From Promicromonospora sp. MEB111 (GTDB lineage: Bacteria > Actinomycetota > Actinomycetes > Actinomycetales > Cellulomonadaceae): 64,000 nucleotides of DNA. The position numbers and the translations under genes were made by a program. Shown here piece after piece: positions 1 to 10,695 of the stretch. Positions within the stretch are counted from its first letter, which is position 1. Every line of letters starts with the position of its first letter. The notes under the pieces were generated by a model. It did not search any database. It saw nothing but the letters and a program-made list of their open reading frames with translations, and had not been told where the DNA came from. The DNA lies in contig NZ_JARVSD010000010.1 of NCBI RefSeq assembly GCF_030209445.1, positions 124,001-188,000 of the forward strand, read 5' to 3'.

Positions 1-1
1 G

Positions 2-148
2 ACCTGGCGCGGCCCCGGCTTCCACGTGCACGACGGCGACCTGACGCACCTCGTGTGGGGCTTCACCGCAGGGATCCTGGACGCGATGTTCGACCAGCTC
101 GGCTGGACCGAGGGCTGGGACCGAGGCCGAGAGCTGGGCATCTCGTGA
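2..148 (+). CDS. C-terminal end of an unidentified protein (truncated by window edge)
   Basis: Frame 2 is open from the window edge to a TGA at 146-148 and gives about 48 residues containing the stretches HVHDGDLTHLVWGF and AGILDAMFDQLGWTEGW. The stop overlaps the ATG of the next gene (TGATG at 146-150), typical of translational coupling, so this is very probably the real upstream gene of an operon. I do not recognise the family from the tail alone. Confidence 0.6.
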   Translation, partial: TWRGPGFHVHDGDLTHLVWGFTAGILDAMFDQLGWTEGWDRGRELGIS

Positions 149-894
149 TGTTCACGACCGACATCCGCGAGGCCCTGCGCGGGACGCTGGCGGCCGCCGC
201 ACGAGCCGACGCCGCCGTCGCGGCCGCCGCACTCGTCGGCAGCGGCGCGACCGGGCGCGAGGACGAGTGGTCGGACATCGACCTGGTGCTGCGCGTCGCC
301 GCCGACGGCGACCCGGCCGACGTCGCCGCGCGATGGACCGAGACGATGTACGCGACCCACGGGGCCGTGCACCACCTCGACGTCGTGGCCGACGGCGTGC
401 TCTACCGCGTGTTCCTGCTGAGGGGCTCGCTGCAGGTGGACGTGTCGTTCTGGCCGTACGAGCGGTTCCGCGAGACCGTACCGGGATTCCGGCTCCTGTT
501 CGGCGAGACCAACCCGCCCGCGCACCTGCCGCCGCCCGTTCCCGGGCGTCTGATCGGCATGGCCTGGCTGCACGCGCTGCACGCCCGGTCCGCCATCGCC
601 CGAGGACGCCACTGGCAGGCGGTGTCCATGCTCGACGGCGTGCGCGAACAGCTCGTCTCGCTCGCCTGCCTGCGGCACGGGCTCAGTCCCCACCAGGGCC
701 GCGGCGTCGACGACCTGCCCGCCGCGGAGCTGGAGACGCTCGCCCAGGTGCGCGCGGCTGCCGCCCGGCCGGACGAGCTGCGCAGAGCCCACGACGCGGC
801 CGTCCGGGCGCTCGGTGACGAGACCGCACGGCACGACCCCGTACTGGCCGGCCGGCTGGCAGGAGTGTTCGAAGACCTGAGGAGGACCCGATGA
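148..894 (+). CDS. Nucleotidyltransferase-fold protein (antibiotic/small-molecule NTase-like)
   Basis: The 248-residue product carries the polymerase-beta nucleotidyltransferase signature near its N-terminus: GSGATGREDEWSDIDLVL, i.e. GS followed by DID, whose two aspartates bind metal in this fold. A further candidate acidic residue lies in QVDVSFW (near residue 100). A mostly helical C-terminal half follows, as in aminoglycoside and related NTases. The likely role is transfer of a nucleoside monophosphate to a small molecule or protein; the substrate cannot be told. The ATG at 148 is preferred over an upstream in-frame start at 55 because it overlaps the preceding stop and begins just before the domain. 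The stop overlaps the next gene by 4 bp (ATGA), so the two are probably co-translated. Confidence 0.8.
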   Translation: MFTTDIREALRGTLAAAARADAAVAAAALVGSGATGREDEWSDIDLVLRVAADGDPADVAARWTETMYATHGAVHHLDVVADGVLYRVFLLRGSLQVDVSFWPYERFRETVPGFRLLFGETNPPAHLPPPVPGRLIGMAWLHALHARSAIARGRHWQAVSMLDGVREQLVSLACLRHGLSPHQGRGVDDLPAAELETLAQVRAAAARPDELRRAHDAAVRALGDETARHDPVLAGRLAGVFEDLRRTR

Positions 895-1823
895 CCGAGG
901 TGACCCGCGACGCCATCCGCGCCGCAGAGACGCTGATCCGCCCGCACGTGCGGCACACGCCCGTGCTGGAGGTCGACCTCGCCGACTTCGGCCGCCCCGC
1001 ACAGCCCGTGGCGCTCAAGCTCGAGTGCCTCCAGCACTCCGGCTCGTTCAAGGCGCGCGGCGCGTTCACCAGCCTGCTCACCCGGGACGTGCCCGACGCC
1101 GGCGTGGTCGCCGCCTCGGGCGGCAACCACGGCGCCGCCGTCGCCTACGCCGCGGCCCGGCTCGGGATCCCCGCGACGATCTTCGTGCCGAGCGTGACCT
1201 CCCCGGCCAAGGCCGAGCGCATCCGCGGCTACGGCGCCAAGCTCGTCGTGGGCGGCGACCGGTACGCCGACGCGCTGGCCGCGAGCGAGGAGTTCGTCGC
1301 CGGCACCGGGGCCATGACCGTGCACGCCTACGACCAGCCGGCCACGCTGACCGGGCAGGGCACCCTCGGCCTGGAGATCGCCCAGGACCTCCCCGACCTC
1401 GACACCCTGCTCGTCGCCGTGGGCGGCGGCGGGCTGATCGGCGGCATCGCCGCCTGGTTCCGCGGCGACGTCAAGGTCGTGGCCGTGGAGCCCGAGGGGT
1501 CGCCCACCCTGCACCGGGCGCTCGCGGCGGGCGAGCCGGTCGACGCGCCCACCGAGGGGATCGCCGCCGACTCGCTCGCGCCGAAGCAGGTGGGCGGGCT
1601 CATGTTCCCGTTGGCCCAGCAGTTCGTGGCGCAGTCCGTGCTGGTCACGGACGAGGCGATCGCCTCGGCCCAGCTCTCCCTCTGGGAGGCGGCCCGCGTC
1701 GTGGCCGAGCCGGGCGGCGCGACGGCGCTCGCCGCGTTGCTGTCCGGGGTCTACGTGCCCGAGCCGGGCGAGCGGGTCGCTGTGCTGGTCTGCGGGGCGA
1801 ACACCACGGCCGTGCGGTTCTGA
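891..1823 (+). CDS. Threonine/serine dehydratase (PLP-dependent, no regulatory domain)
   Basis: A 310-residue fold-type II PLP enzyme. The cofactor lysine is K54 in GSFKARGA, the substrate loop is ASGGNHG, and the phosphate-binding glycine run is VGGGGLIGG. It ends without an ACT domain, so it is the short catabolic or housekeeping type that converts threonine or serine to 2-oxo acid and ammonia, not the feedback-inhibited biosynthetic IlvA. A serine racemase-like activity is possible because the two cannot be separated by sequence. The ATG overlaps the stop of the nucleotidyltransferase by 4 bp. Convergent with the DUF4241 gene ten bases downstream. Confidence 0.9.
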   Translation: MTEVTRDAIRAAETLIRPHVRHTPVLEVDLADFGRPAQPVALKLECLQHSGSFKARGAFTSLLTRDVPDAGVVAASGGNHGAAVAYAAARLGIPATIFVPSVTSPAKAERIRGYGAKLVVGGDRYADALAASEEFVAGTGAMTVHAYDQPATLTGQGTLGLEIAQDLPDLDTLLVAVGGGGLIGGIAAWFRGDVKVVAVEPEGSPTLHRALAAGEPVDAPTEGIAADSLAPKQVGGLMFPLAQQFVAQSVLVTDEAIASAQLSLWEAARVVAEPGGATALAALLSGVYVPEPGERVAVLVCGANTTAVRF

Positions 1824-1833
1824 GCGGCGCCCG

Positions 1834-2544
1834 TCAGGCCGTGGCCCGCTCCGTGGCGGCCTCCTCGGCGTCGGCCTCCTCGTCGTCGGGGCCGGCGACC
1901 AGCAGGTCGATGTGCACGCCGAGCAGTGTGCCGTCGGCCGCGTGCGTGGTGACCACGGGGTAGAAGCCGTCGCCCCAGCCGGAGTGGCTGAGCACCACGT
2001 TCTCGCCGGCGGTGGCCAGCGGCATCGTGATGTTCGCGCTGCCCTCCCGGTAGTGGCCGGGGCTGTCCATGAGCTCGAACCACGACGTGGGCTCGCCCGA
2101 GTCGAACAGCAGGTCGTACCAGTCGGTCGAGTCGTCCTCCCGCGGCATGCAGCGGACGATCGCCTCGGCGTCCGCGAACCCGACCGTGCCGGCGTCCACG
2201 CCCACCCCGTAGTGCTCGCCGTCGTCCGCGGGCTCGGCGCCCTCCGGTGTGACGCCCCGCACCTCGGCGACCGGTCCGCCGTCGGACAGCACGAGCGACA
2301 GGTACGCCTCCCGCAGGTGGCTGCCGTCGCGCTCCTCGGACACGTCGGCGACGGTCACGAACGCGGGGTAGGAGCCCGGCTCGACCCGGACGACCAGCCC
2401 TTCACCGAGCGTGACGTACGGGTCCGACGCCTCGATGCGCCCCGAGGGGACGTGGAGCAGGCCGAGGTCGTGCACCTGCTGGGGGTACGGGGTGCCCTCG
2501 GGCGTCCCGTCGAGCAGGGCGAAGAAGGGGAGGTCGTAGGTCAT
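1834..2544 (-). CDS. DUF4241-like protein
   Basis: The 236-residue acidic protein has a layout I associate with DUF4241: an N-terminal segment with LGLLHVPSGRIEASDPYV, a central segment with YGVGVDAGTVGFADAEA, and a C-terminal NVVLSHSGWGDGFYPV followed by an acidic, alanine-rich tail. No catalytic motif or membrane segment is visible and no biochemical role is known to me. Its ATG at 2544 has no Shine-Dalgarno; a TAGGTT hexamer ends six bases upstream, indicating a leaderless transcript. Monocistronic, divergent from the following kinase gene region by 48 bp of same-strand spacing. Confidence 0.75.
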   Translation of the reverse strand: MTYDLPFFALLDGTPEGTPYPQQVHDLGLLHVPSGRIEASDPYVTLGEGLVVRVEPGSYPAFVTVADVSEERDGSHLREAYLSLVLSDGGPVAEVRGVTPEGAEPADDGEHYGVGVDAGTVGFADAEAIVRCMPREDDSTDWYDLLFDSGEPTSWFELMDSPGHYREGSANITMPLATAGENVVLSHSGWGDGFYPVVTTHAADGTLLGVHIDLLVAGPDDEEADAEEAATERATA

Positions 2545-2592
2545 GCGAGGAACCTAGCGGCAGCCACTGACACCCGGGAGGAGCCCCAGCAC

Positions 2593-3483
2593 TCAGCCGA
2601 AGAGCTGCTCCACCGCGTGCTCCCCGACGCCCACCATGGCCGGGTGGGTGTCGGGGTAGGCGAAGCAGATCGCGGTGTAGAGCGCGGCCCAGCCCTTCGC
2701 CCGGCGCCACGTCCCGGCGTCCCAGCCGTGGCCGCCGCGCGCCTCGGCGTCCACCACGGCCCGGAAGCGCTCGCGGCCCTCCGCGTCGAAGGTGAGCCAC
2801 ACGGTGCCGAGGTCCGAGGCCGGGTCACCGCTGGTCACGTCCCCGAAGTCGATGACGGCCGAGAGACGGTCGCCGTCGGCCACGAGGTTGGCCGGGTGCG
2901 GGTCGCCGTGCAGCCAGACGGGGGCGCCGTCGAACACGGGCGCCGCCAGGGCCTCGGCCCACACCTCGCGCGCCCGGGGCCGGACCCGCTCCGGCAGGAG
3001 CGCGACGCGCTCCTGGAAGCCCGCGTCCCGCGTCGCGACCGGGACCCCGCGGAAGGGGTTGTCGGGGGCGTCGTCCGGCGCCGGCTGGTGCAGCGCCACG
3101 AACACGCGGGCCAGGTGCTCGGCCCAGGGCGTGCGCCGCGCCGCGGGGACGGTCGCGGCCGCGACGCCGTCGGCCCACCGCACCACGGCCCACGGCCACG
3201 GGTAGCCGAGCGCCGCGCTGGGCGCGCCGACGCGGACCGGGTCCGGGACGGCGACGGGCAGCCGGGGCGCGAGCAGGGGCAGCACCCGGTGCTCGTTGCG
3301 CATGAGCTGCGACCCGAGCTCGCGCCGGGGCAGGCGCAGGGCGAGGTCCTCGCCCAGCCGGAGCATCACGTTGTCCCAGCCGTTCGCGACCAGGTCCAGG
3401 GGCCGGTCGGCGAGGTCGGGATGCTGCTCCCGCAGGAGGGACCTGGCGAGGCCGACGGTGACGTCGAGGTCGGCGGCGACCAC
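2593..3483 (-). CDS. Aminoglycoside phosphotransferase (APH)-family kinase
   Basis: A 296-residue protein-kinase-like fold enzyme. The catalytic loop is HGDPHPANL (H192, catalytic D194) and the metal-binding motif is VIDFGDVTSGDP (around residues 210-221). These are the hallmarks of the APH/choline kinase family, which phosphorylates hydroxyls of small molecules. Length and motif spacing fit a generic actinobacterial APH-like protein; there is no sequence basis for naming a drug substrate. The GTG at 3483 is supported by AAGGAG seven bases upstream, and a TAGGGT hexamer lies about 50 bases upstream, so this gene has a conventional leader, unlike many neighbours. Confidence 0.85.
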   Translation of the reverse strand: MVAADLDVTVGLARSLLREQHPDLADRPLDLVANGWDNVMLRLGEDLALRLPRRELGSQLMRNEHRVLPLLAPRLPVAVPDPVRVGAPSAALGYPWPWAVVRWADGVAAATVPAARRTPWAEHLARVFVALHQPAPDDAPDNPFRGVPVATRDAGFQERVALLPERVRPRAREVWAEALAAPVFDGAPVWLHGDPHPANLVADGDRLSAVIDFGDVTSGDPASDLGTVWLTFDAEGRERFRAVVDAEARGGHGWDAGTWRRAKGWAALYTAICFAYPDTHPAMVGVGEHAVEQLFG

Positions 3484-3546
3484 AGGGGACTCCTTCGCTG
3501 GTGCGGGTTCGCCCGTGAGGGCGCGGGGTCGTTCACCCTACCGGCG

Positions 3547-3864
3547 GTGCCGGCCGCCGACCGCACGCCGAGCCGGACGGAGCGCGATACCGGCGGGACG
3601 GCGACCACCTGGACCGACGGCGACCCCACCGCCTATCTCGACGCCGTGGCGCCTGCCGTCCGCCGCCGCGACGCGCGCACGCTGCGCGACCTCATGGAGC
3701 GCGTCACGCGGCTGGCCCGGCTCGGCCCGCACACCACCGGCGTCGGCTGCCTGTACCTGAGGGACCTGGAGCAGGTCGACCTCGCTGTGCTGGAGGACAT
3801 CCTGCGCAGGTCGTGGGCGACGGTCACCTCGGGGACGTTCGGGCAGCGGGCCCGGGAGTCCTGA
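3547..3864 (+). pseudogene. DUF1801-like protein with the central part of the domain missing
   Basis: The 105-residue reading frame joins the N-terminal signature of DUF1801 (PTAYLDAVAPAVRRRDARTL then DLMERVT) directly to its C-terminal signature (RLGPHTTGVGCLYLRDLEQV, then DLAVLEDILRRSW). From memory of the family, roughly 60 residues of core (the MWGPSIVGYG region, the FSPRKA region and the strand before the LGKH motif) should lie between them. The frame is intact across the junction, so this is an in-frame internal deletion of about 180 bp; it may be a decayed gene or a short functional variant. A GTG at 3547 is the likely start. The stop lies inside a short tandem repeat. Confidence 0.55.
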
Positions 3865-3890
3865 ACGGGAGTCCTGAACCGGGAGTCCTG
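3854..3890. repeat. Tandem repeat of GGGAGTCCTGAAC over a stop codon
   Basis: Three head-to-tail copies of GGGAGTCCTGAAC(C), the last one shortened, begin at 3854, 3867 and 3881. The first copy supplies the TGA stop (3862-3864) of the DUF1801-like frame. The repeat looks like recent slippage and its position right at the end of a damaged gene fits local rearrangement. Confidence 0.8.
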
Positions 3891-3979
3891 GGCGGCGACG
3901 CGCCCGGACGCGGTGCGGACCCGGGAACGTTCTGCGGCACGATCGCGTTGACACCAGGTTCCGACAACGAGGAGACCCG

Positions 3980-6055
3980 GTGCAGCCACGCCAGACCGAG
4001 CAGTCCGCCGAGCAGCAGTACGTCGACGCCCTGTACGCCCGGCTCGACCGCGAGACCGAGCGTGTGCGCGCGGACCTCGACGACGCCGTGCGCGCCTCGT
4101 CGACCGACCCGGCCGAGGCCTACACGCGCGAGGTGCGCGTGGCGATGCTGGGCCGGCGTGCGCGCACCCTGGGCGCCGCCGAGCACCACCTCTGCTTCGG
4201 CCGGATCGACGGCGCCGACGGCCGGACGCTGCACATCGGACGCACCGGGCTGAGCGACGGCGACGACCAGCTCCTCGTCGACTGGCGGGCCGAGGCCGCG
4301 CGCCCGTTCTACGCCGCCACGGCGGCCCACCCGATGGGTCTGCGCCGCCGCCGGCACCTGGGCCTGGACGGGCGCAAGGTCGCCCGCGTGAGCGACGAGA
4401 TCCTGGACGGCACTCAGCCGGGGCCGCACGACGTCGTCGGGGACGGGCCGCTCCTGGAGGCCATCAGCGCCCGGCGCACCGGCCGCATGCGCGACGTCGT
4501 GGCCACCCTCCAGGCCGAGCAGGACGCGATCATCCGCTCCGCGCACCGCGGCGTGACCGTCGTGGAGGGCGGCCCCGGCACGGGCAAGACCGTGGTCGCG
4601 CTGCACCGCGCCGCGTACGTCCTGGCGGGCTTCGACGAGGCACGGACCGACGGCGTCCTCGTGCTCGGCCCGGGCACGCGGTTCCTCGACTACATCGCGG
4701 AGGTGCTGCCGTCGCTCGGCGAGAACGACGTGGCGATGAGCACCGCCGACCGCCTGGTCGCCGAGGCGCTCGGCCTGACCGGTGTCCCGGCCGCGGGCCA
4801 CGAGCTGCGCCGGGCCGCCGGCGACGTCCGGCGGGCCGACGAGCTGGCCGAGATCGTGCGGGACTACCAGGCGCCGTCCGGCACCCTGACGGTGCTGGTC
4901 GACGGCGACCCGGTCACGCTGGACGAGCACGCGCTCGCCGAGGCGCGCGAGACGGCCGGGGGCACCGGCCTGCCGCACAACCAGGCCCGGGCGCTGTTCA
5001 AGGACCTCGTCGTGGAGTTCGTGGCCGACGAGGTCCAGGCGCGGGCCCGCGTGTTCCTCGCCAAGCTGGACGAGGACATCGAGGTGCTCACCGGCGGCGT
5101 GAACGTCGACAAGGCGGCGGCCGGGGACCTGGCGCGGCTGGGCTTCGCCCCCGACGAGGGCGGCGCGTTCGGGCACGCCGCCGCCGTGGCCGAGCTGGAC
5201 CCGGGCGCGCTGCAGGCGGAGCTCGCCGACGACGTCGCCCTGGAGCGGGCCGTCGAGGCCGCCTGGCCGCACCTGGTGGCCCAGGACGTGGTGCTGGACC
5301 TGCTGGACGCGCACCCGGAGCTCACGCACGCCGGGCTCGCGCTCGACGACGCGGCGGCGGACGGCGACACCGCCGCCTGGACGTCGGCCCACCTGCCCCT
5401 GCTGGACGAGGCCGAGCACCTGCTCAACGGTCCGCCCGCCCGGATCTACGGGCACGTGGTGGTGGACGAGGCGCAGGAGCTGACGGCGATGCAGTGGCGC
5501 TCGGTGCTGCGCCGGTGCCCGGGCCGCTCGATGACGGTGGTCGGCGACCTGGCGCAGGCCGGGCCGGCGACCGGGGCGGCCTCGTGGGCCGACGCCCTGG
5601 GCGCCGACCTGGCCCGCCGCGCCGACGTGCGCACCCTGACCGTCTGCTACCGCACCACCGCCGAGGTGCTGGAGGTGGCGGCGCCGCTGCTCGCCCGGAT
5701 CGCGCCGGACCAGGCGCCCACCCGCGCGGTGCGGCACGGGGACGTGCCCCGGCGCGTCGCAGCGGTGCCCGGCGAGCTGGTCGCCGCCGTCGTGCGGGAG
5801 GCGGGCGCGCTGGCGTCCGCGGCGCCCGACGACCTGGTGGCCGTCGTCGCCGCGGACGCACGGGCGCCGGAGGTCGCCGCGGCGCTGGACGGCACGCGGG
5901 TCCGGGTGGTGCCCGTCTCCCAGGTGCGCGGCCTGGAGTTCGACGCCGTCGTGGTCGCCGACCCGGACGGGATCACGGCCGCCCGGCCGGGCGGGGAGCG
6001 CGACCTCTACGTGGCGGTGACGCGCCCGACGAGGCGGCTCGTGGTCGTCGGTTAG
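3980..6055 (+). CDS. RNA polymerase recycling ATPase, HelD/HelR family
   Basis: A 691-residue UvrD/Rep-like superfamily 1 ATPase of the HelD type: an N-terminal charged, coiled-coil-like arm (about 1-60), a short beta domain, a Walker A GGPGTGKT at residues 197-204, a Walker B VVVDEAQEL, and the C-terminal helicase-like motif VAVTRPTRRLVVVG. HelD/HelR proteins insert into RNA polymerase and release it from DNA or from stalled or drug-bound states; some actinobacterial HelR proteins confer rifamycin tolerance. The GTG at 3980 is preceded by GAGGAGA. The 19-bp rifamycin-associated palindrome is not present upstream, so drug induction is not supported. Member of HelD versus HelR is uncertain. 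Confidence 0.85.
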   Translation: MQPRQTEQSAEQQYVDALYARLDRETERVRADLDDAVRASSTDPAEAYTREVRVAMLGRRARTLGAAEHHLCFGRIDGADGRTLHIGRTGLSDGDDQLLVDWRAEAARPFYAATAAHPMGLRRRRHLGLDGRKVARVSDEILDGTQPGPHDVVGDGPLLEAISARRTGRMRDVVATLQAEQDAIIRSAHRGVTVVEGGPGTGKTVVALHRAAYVLAGFDEARTDGVLVLGPGTRFLDYIAEVLPSLGENDVAMSTADRLVAEALGLTGVPAAGHELRRAAGDVRRADELAEIVRDYQAPSGTLTVLVDGDPVTLDEHALAEARETAGGTGLPHNQARALFKDLVVEFVADEVQARARVFLAKLDEDIEVLTGGVNVDKAAAGDLARLGFAPDEGGAFGHAAAVAELDPGALQAELADDVALERAVEAAWPHLVAQDVVLDLLDAHPELTHAGLALDDAAADGDTAAWTSAHLPLLDEAEHLLNGPPARIYGHVVVDEAQELTAMQWRSVLRRCPGRSMTVVGDLAQAGPATGAASWADALGADLARRADVRTLTVCYRTTAEVLEVAAPLLARIAPDQAPTRAVRHGDVPRRVAAVPGELVAAVVREAGALASAAPDDLVAVVAADARAPEVAAALDGTRVRVVPVSQVRGLEFDAVVVADPDGITAARPGGERDLYVAVTRPTRRLVVVG

Positions 6056-6085
6056 CTCGTCGGGCAGGGCGTCGGACGGGCCGGC

Positions 6086-7684
<1,599 letters not shown>

Positions 7685-7710
7685 TCACCGGGCACGACGA
7701 AAGGACGCGC

Positions 7711-9606
7711 ATGGGCTTGCTGAGCGACATCCGTTCGCCTGAGGACGTCCGGGCGATGACGCCCGGGCAGATGCCGGAGCTGGCCGAGGAGATCCGCCGG
7801 TTCCTGGTGGACAGCGTCTCGCGCACTGGCGGGCACCTCGGCCCCAACCTCGGTGTCGTCGAGCTGACCATCGCCCTGCACCGGGTCTTCGACTCGCCGC
7901 GCGACACCCTCGTGTTCGACACGGGCCACCAGTCCTACGTGCACAAGCTCCTGACGGGCCGCCACGACTTCTCCGACCTGCGCAAGCGCGGCGGCATGTC
8001 CGGCTACCCGAGCCGCGCGGAGTCCGAGCACGACGTCGTGGAGAACTCCCACGCCTCCACCGCCCTGTCCTGGGCCGACGGCATCGCCAAGGCCAACCAG
8101 GTGCGCGGCAAGGACGACCACGTCGTGGCCGTCATCGGCGACGGCGCCCTCACGGGCGGCATGGCCTGGGAGGCGCTGAACAACATCGCCGAGAGCCGGG
8201 ACCGCAAGCTCGTCGTCGTCGTCAACGACAACGGCCGGTCCTACTCGCCGACCATCGGCGGGCTCGCCAACCACCTCGACACGCTGCGCACCACGCGCGG
8301 GTACGAGGCCTTCCTCAGCTGGGGCACCCGCGCCCTGCACCGTTCCGGCCCGCCCGGACGCTTCGCGTGGCGCTGGCTGCACGGCCTGAAGAAGGGCCTC
8401 AAGGACGTCGTCGCGCCGCAGGGCCTGTTCGAGGACCTGGGCATCAAGTACATCGGGCCCGTCGACGGCCACGACACCGAGGCGCTCGAGCGCGCGCTGG
8501 GCCGCGCCAAGGCGTACGGCCGCCCCGTGATCGTGCACGCGATCACCGAGAAGGGCCGCGGCTACAAGCCCGCCGAGGACGACATCGCCGACCGGTTCCA
8601 CGCCGTCGGCGTCATCCACCCCGAGACCGGGCTGCCCGTCGCCGCCAGCCGGTTCGGCTGGACCAAGGTCTTCGCCGACGAGATCGTCAAGATCGGCCGC
8701 CGCCGGTCCGACGTCGTCGCGATCACCGCCGCCATGCTGCACCCCGTGGGGCTCGCCCCGTTCCAGGAGCAGTTCCCGGAGCGCACCTTCGACGTCGGCA
8801 TCGCCGAGCAGCACGCCGCGACGTCGGCCGCGGGCATGGCCTTCGCCGGCCTGCACCCCGTCGTCGCCGTCTACGCCACGTTCCTGAACCGCGCGTTCGA
8901 CCAGGTCCTGATGGACGTCGCCCTGCACAAGGCGGGCGTCACCTTCGTCCTGGACCGCGCCGGCATCACCGGCGACGACGGCGCCAGCCACAACGGCATG
9001 TGGGACATGGCCATGCTGCGCATCGTGCCCGGCCTGCGCCTGGCCGCCCCGCGCGACGAGACGACGCTGCGCGCCGCCCTCCGCGCCGCCGTCGACGTCG
9101 ACGACGCGCCCACCGTGGTCCGCTACCCGAAGGGCGCGGTCGGCGAGGACATCCCCGCGGTCGAGGAGCTCGACGGCGTGGACGTCGTGGGCCGGTTCTC
9201 CCCGGACGCGAACCGCACGCAGGCCCCGGTGACCCGCAAGGTGCTCGTGGTCGGCGTGGGCTCCATGGCGGCCTGCGCCATGGAGACCGGCGCGGCGCTC
9301 GCGGCGCACGGCGTCGAGGCCACGGTGGCCTCCCCGACGTGGGTGCTGCCGGTCCCGGAGAACCTGGTCAAGCTCTGCGGCGAGCACGACCTCGTGGTCA
9401 CGGTCGAGGACGGCGTGGTCGACGGCGGCGTGGGCGACATGCTGGCGCAGCGCGCGGGGGAGCAGGGCATCGGCACACCGCAGGTGCACATGGGCCTCCC
9501 GGTCCAGTTCCTCGACCACGCGAGCCGCGACCACATCGTCCGGGCGCAGCGCATGACGGCGGCCGACGCCACGCGGGACGCCCTCGCGGCGCTCGCGCTG
9601 CTGTGA
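7711..9606 (+). CDS. dxs: 1-deoxy-D-xylulose-5-phosphate synthase
   Basis: A 631-residue thiamine diphosphate enzyme that condenses pyruvate and glyceraldehyde 3-phosphate, the first step of the MEP isoprenoid pathway. Visible marks are the N-terminal [20 protein letters not shown] (catalytic-site histidine), [15 protein letters not shown], the ThDP/Mg motif [17 protein letters not shown] near residue 145-160, and the transketolase-type pyrimidine domain with [19 protein letters not shown]. Length is normal for the family. ATG 7711 has GAAAGGA upstream; a TAGAGT hexamer at 7661-7666 in the divergent region with guaB1 is a promoter candidate. Its stop overlaps the GTG of the next gene by 4 bp. 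Confidence 0.97.
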   Translation: MGLLSDIRSPEDVRAMTPGQMPELAEEIRRFLVDSVSRTGGHLGPNLGVVELTIALHRVFDSPRDTLVFDTGHQSYVHKLLTGRHDFSDLRKRGGMSGYPSRAESEHDVVENSHASTALSWADGIAKANQVRGKDDHVVAVIGDGALTGGMAWEALNNIAESRDRKLVVVVNDNGRSYSPTIGGLANHLDTLRTTRGYEAFLSWGTRALHRSGPPGRFAWRWLHGLKKGLKDVVAPQGLFEDLGIKYIGPVDGHDTEALERALGRAKAYGRPVIVHAITEKGRGYKPAEDDIADRFHAVGVIHPETGLPVAASRFGWTKVFADEIVKIGRRRSDVVAITAAMLHPVGLAPFQEQFPERTFDVGIAEQHAATSAAGMAFAGLHPVVAVYATFLNRAFDQVLMDVALHKAGVTFVLDRAGITGDDGASHNGMWDMAMLRIVPGLRLAAPRDETTLRAALRAAVDVDDAPTVVRYPKGAVGEDIPAVEELDGVDVVGRFSPDANRTQAPVTRKVLVVGVGSMAACAMETGAALAAHGVEATVASPTWVLPVPENLVKLCGEHDLVVTVEDGVVDGGVGDMLAQRAGEQGIGTPQVHMGLPVQFLDHASRDHIVRAQRMTAADATRDALAALALL

Positions 9607-10688
9607 CGGTCACCAGGCGGACCGTCGGGGTCGAGGAAGAGCTCATGCTCGTCGGGCACGACGGGGCGCCGATCGCGCGCGCCCAGGACGTGCTCGGGTC
9701 GGCGGAGCCGGACGACGGCCCGCTGGAGCACGAGTTCATGGAGGAGCAGATCGAGACGGCCACGCCGCCGCGCTCGACGCTGGAGGACGTCGCCGTGGCG
9801 ATCCGCGAGGGCCGTGCCGGTGCCCAGGCGGCCGCCGAGCGGCACGACGCGCGCATCGCGGCCCTCGGCACGTCGCCCTTGGCCTTCGCCGGGACCACGG
9901 TCGGCAAGCTCCGCTACCTCCAGGCGCGCGCCGAGTTCGGCCTGACCGCCCGCGAGCAGCTCACCAGCGGCTGTCACGTGCACGTCTCCGTGGCCGACGA
10001 CGCCGAGGGCGTCGCCGTGCTCGACCGCATCGGCCCGTGGCTCGCGCCGCTGCTGGCGCTGTCGGCGAACTCGCCGTTCTGGATGGGCGACGACTCCGGG
10101 TACGCGAGCTTCCGCTCGCAGGTCTGGTCGCGCTGGCCCACGGCGGGCCCGACCCGGATCTTCGGGTCGCCGGAGGCGTACCACGCCGCCGTCGCAGGCC
10201 TCGTCGCGACGGGCACGATCCTCGACGAGGGGATGGTCTACTTCGACGCCCGCCTGTCGGCGCGGTACCCGACCGTCGAGATCCGGGTCGCCGACGTGTG
10301 CCTCTCCGCCGACACGGCGACGCTGCTGGCCGCCCTGGCCCGGGGCCTCGTGGAGACGGCGGCGCGGGCGGCGGACGCGCCGCCGCCCGAGGCTCCCGTC
10401 GAGGTGCTGCGCACCGCGCTGTGGCGGGCGGGCCGCTCCGGGCTGTCCGGCGACCTCGTGGACCCGCGGACCTGGCGGCCGGCCCCGGCGCACGACGTCG
10501 TGGGCGCGCTCGTGGACCACGTCCGCGACGCCCTGACGGACCTCGGGGACCTCGACACCGTGACCGAGCTGCTCGGCGGGCTCTGGGCCGGGGGCAACGG
10601 CGCGTCCCGCCAGCACGCCTGGGCGGCCCAGGCCGACGGCGACCTGGGCGCGGTGGCGCTGCACGCGGCGGACGCCACGCTGCGGTGA
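9603..10688 (+). CDS. Carboxylate-amine ligase of the GCS2/YbdK family
   Basis: The 361-residue product begins [11 protein letters not shown], the acidic metal-binding motif of glutamate-cysteine ligase family 2, with further family features [19 protein letters not shown] and [12 protein letters not shown]. Members ligate an amino group to the gamma-carboxylate of glutamate using ATP; YbdK has weak glutamate-cysteine ligase activity in vitro. Because actinobacteria of this kind mainly use mycothiol, the true substrate is unknown. The GTG at 9603 overlaps the dxs stop (GTGA), so it is co-translated with dxs, although no metabolic link is obvious. Confidence 0.88.
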   Translation: MTVTRRTVGVEEELMLVGHDGAPIARAQDVLGSAEPDDGPLEHEFMEEQIETATPPRSTLEDVAVAIREGRAGAQAAAERHDARIAALGTSPLAFAGTTVGKLRYLQARAEFGLTAREQLTSGCHVHVSVADDAEGVAVLDRIGPWLAPLLALSANSPFWMGDDSGYASFRSQVWSRWPTAGPTRIFGSPEAYHAAVAGLVATGTILDEGMVYFDARLSARYPTVEIRVADVCLSADTATLLAALARGLVETAARAADAPPPEAPVEVLRTALWRAGRSGLSGDLVDPRTWRPAPAHDVVGALVDHVRDALTDLGDLDTVTELLGGLWAGGNGASRQHAWAAQADGDLGAVALHAADATLR

Positions 10689-10695
10689 GCGGGGC

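Noticed and set aside
402-1514. Long open frame on the minus strand, opposite the nucleotidyltransferase and dehydratase genes
   Set aside because: It mirrors the codon structure of the real plus-strand genes, is rich in Gly/Arg/His with no domain, and has no start signal.
1912-3546. Very long plus-strand frame leading into the DUF1801-like sequence
   Set aside because: It is antisense to DUF4241 and the APH-type gene; only the part after 3547 resembles a protein family.
3900-3979. TTGACA at 3948-3953 as the -35 of the HelD/HelR gene
   Set aside because: A -10 at 17 bp would fall on the ribosome binding site and start codon; no TANNNT is present there.
3824-5737. 637-codon minus-strand frame opposite the HelD/HelR gene
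   Set aside because: High-GC antisense shadow; the plus strand has a complete ATPase with all motifs.
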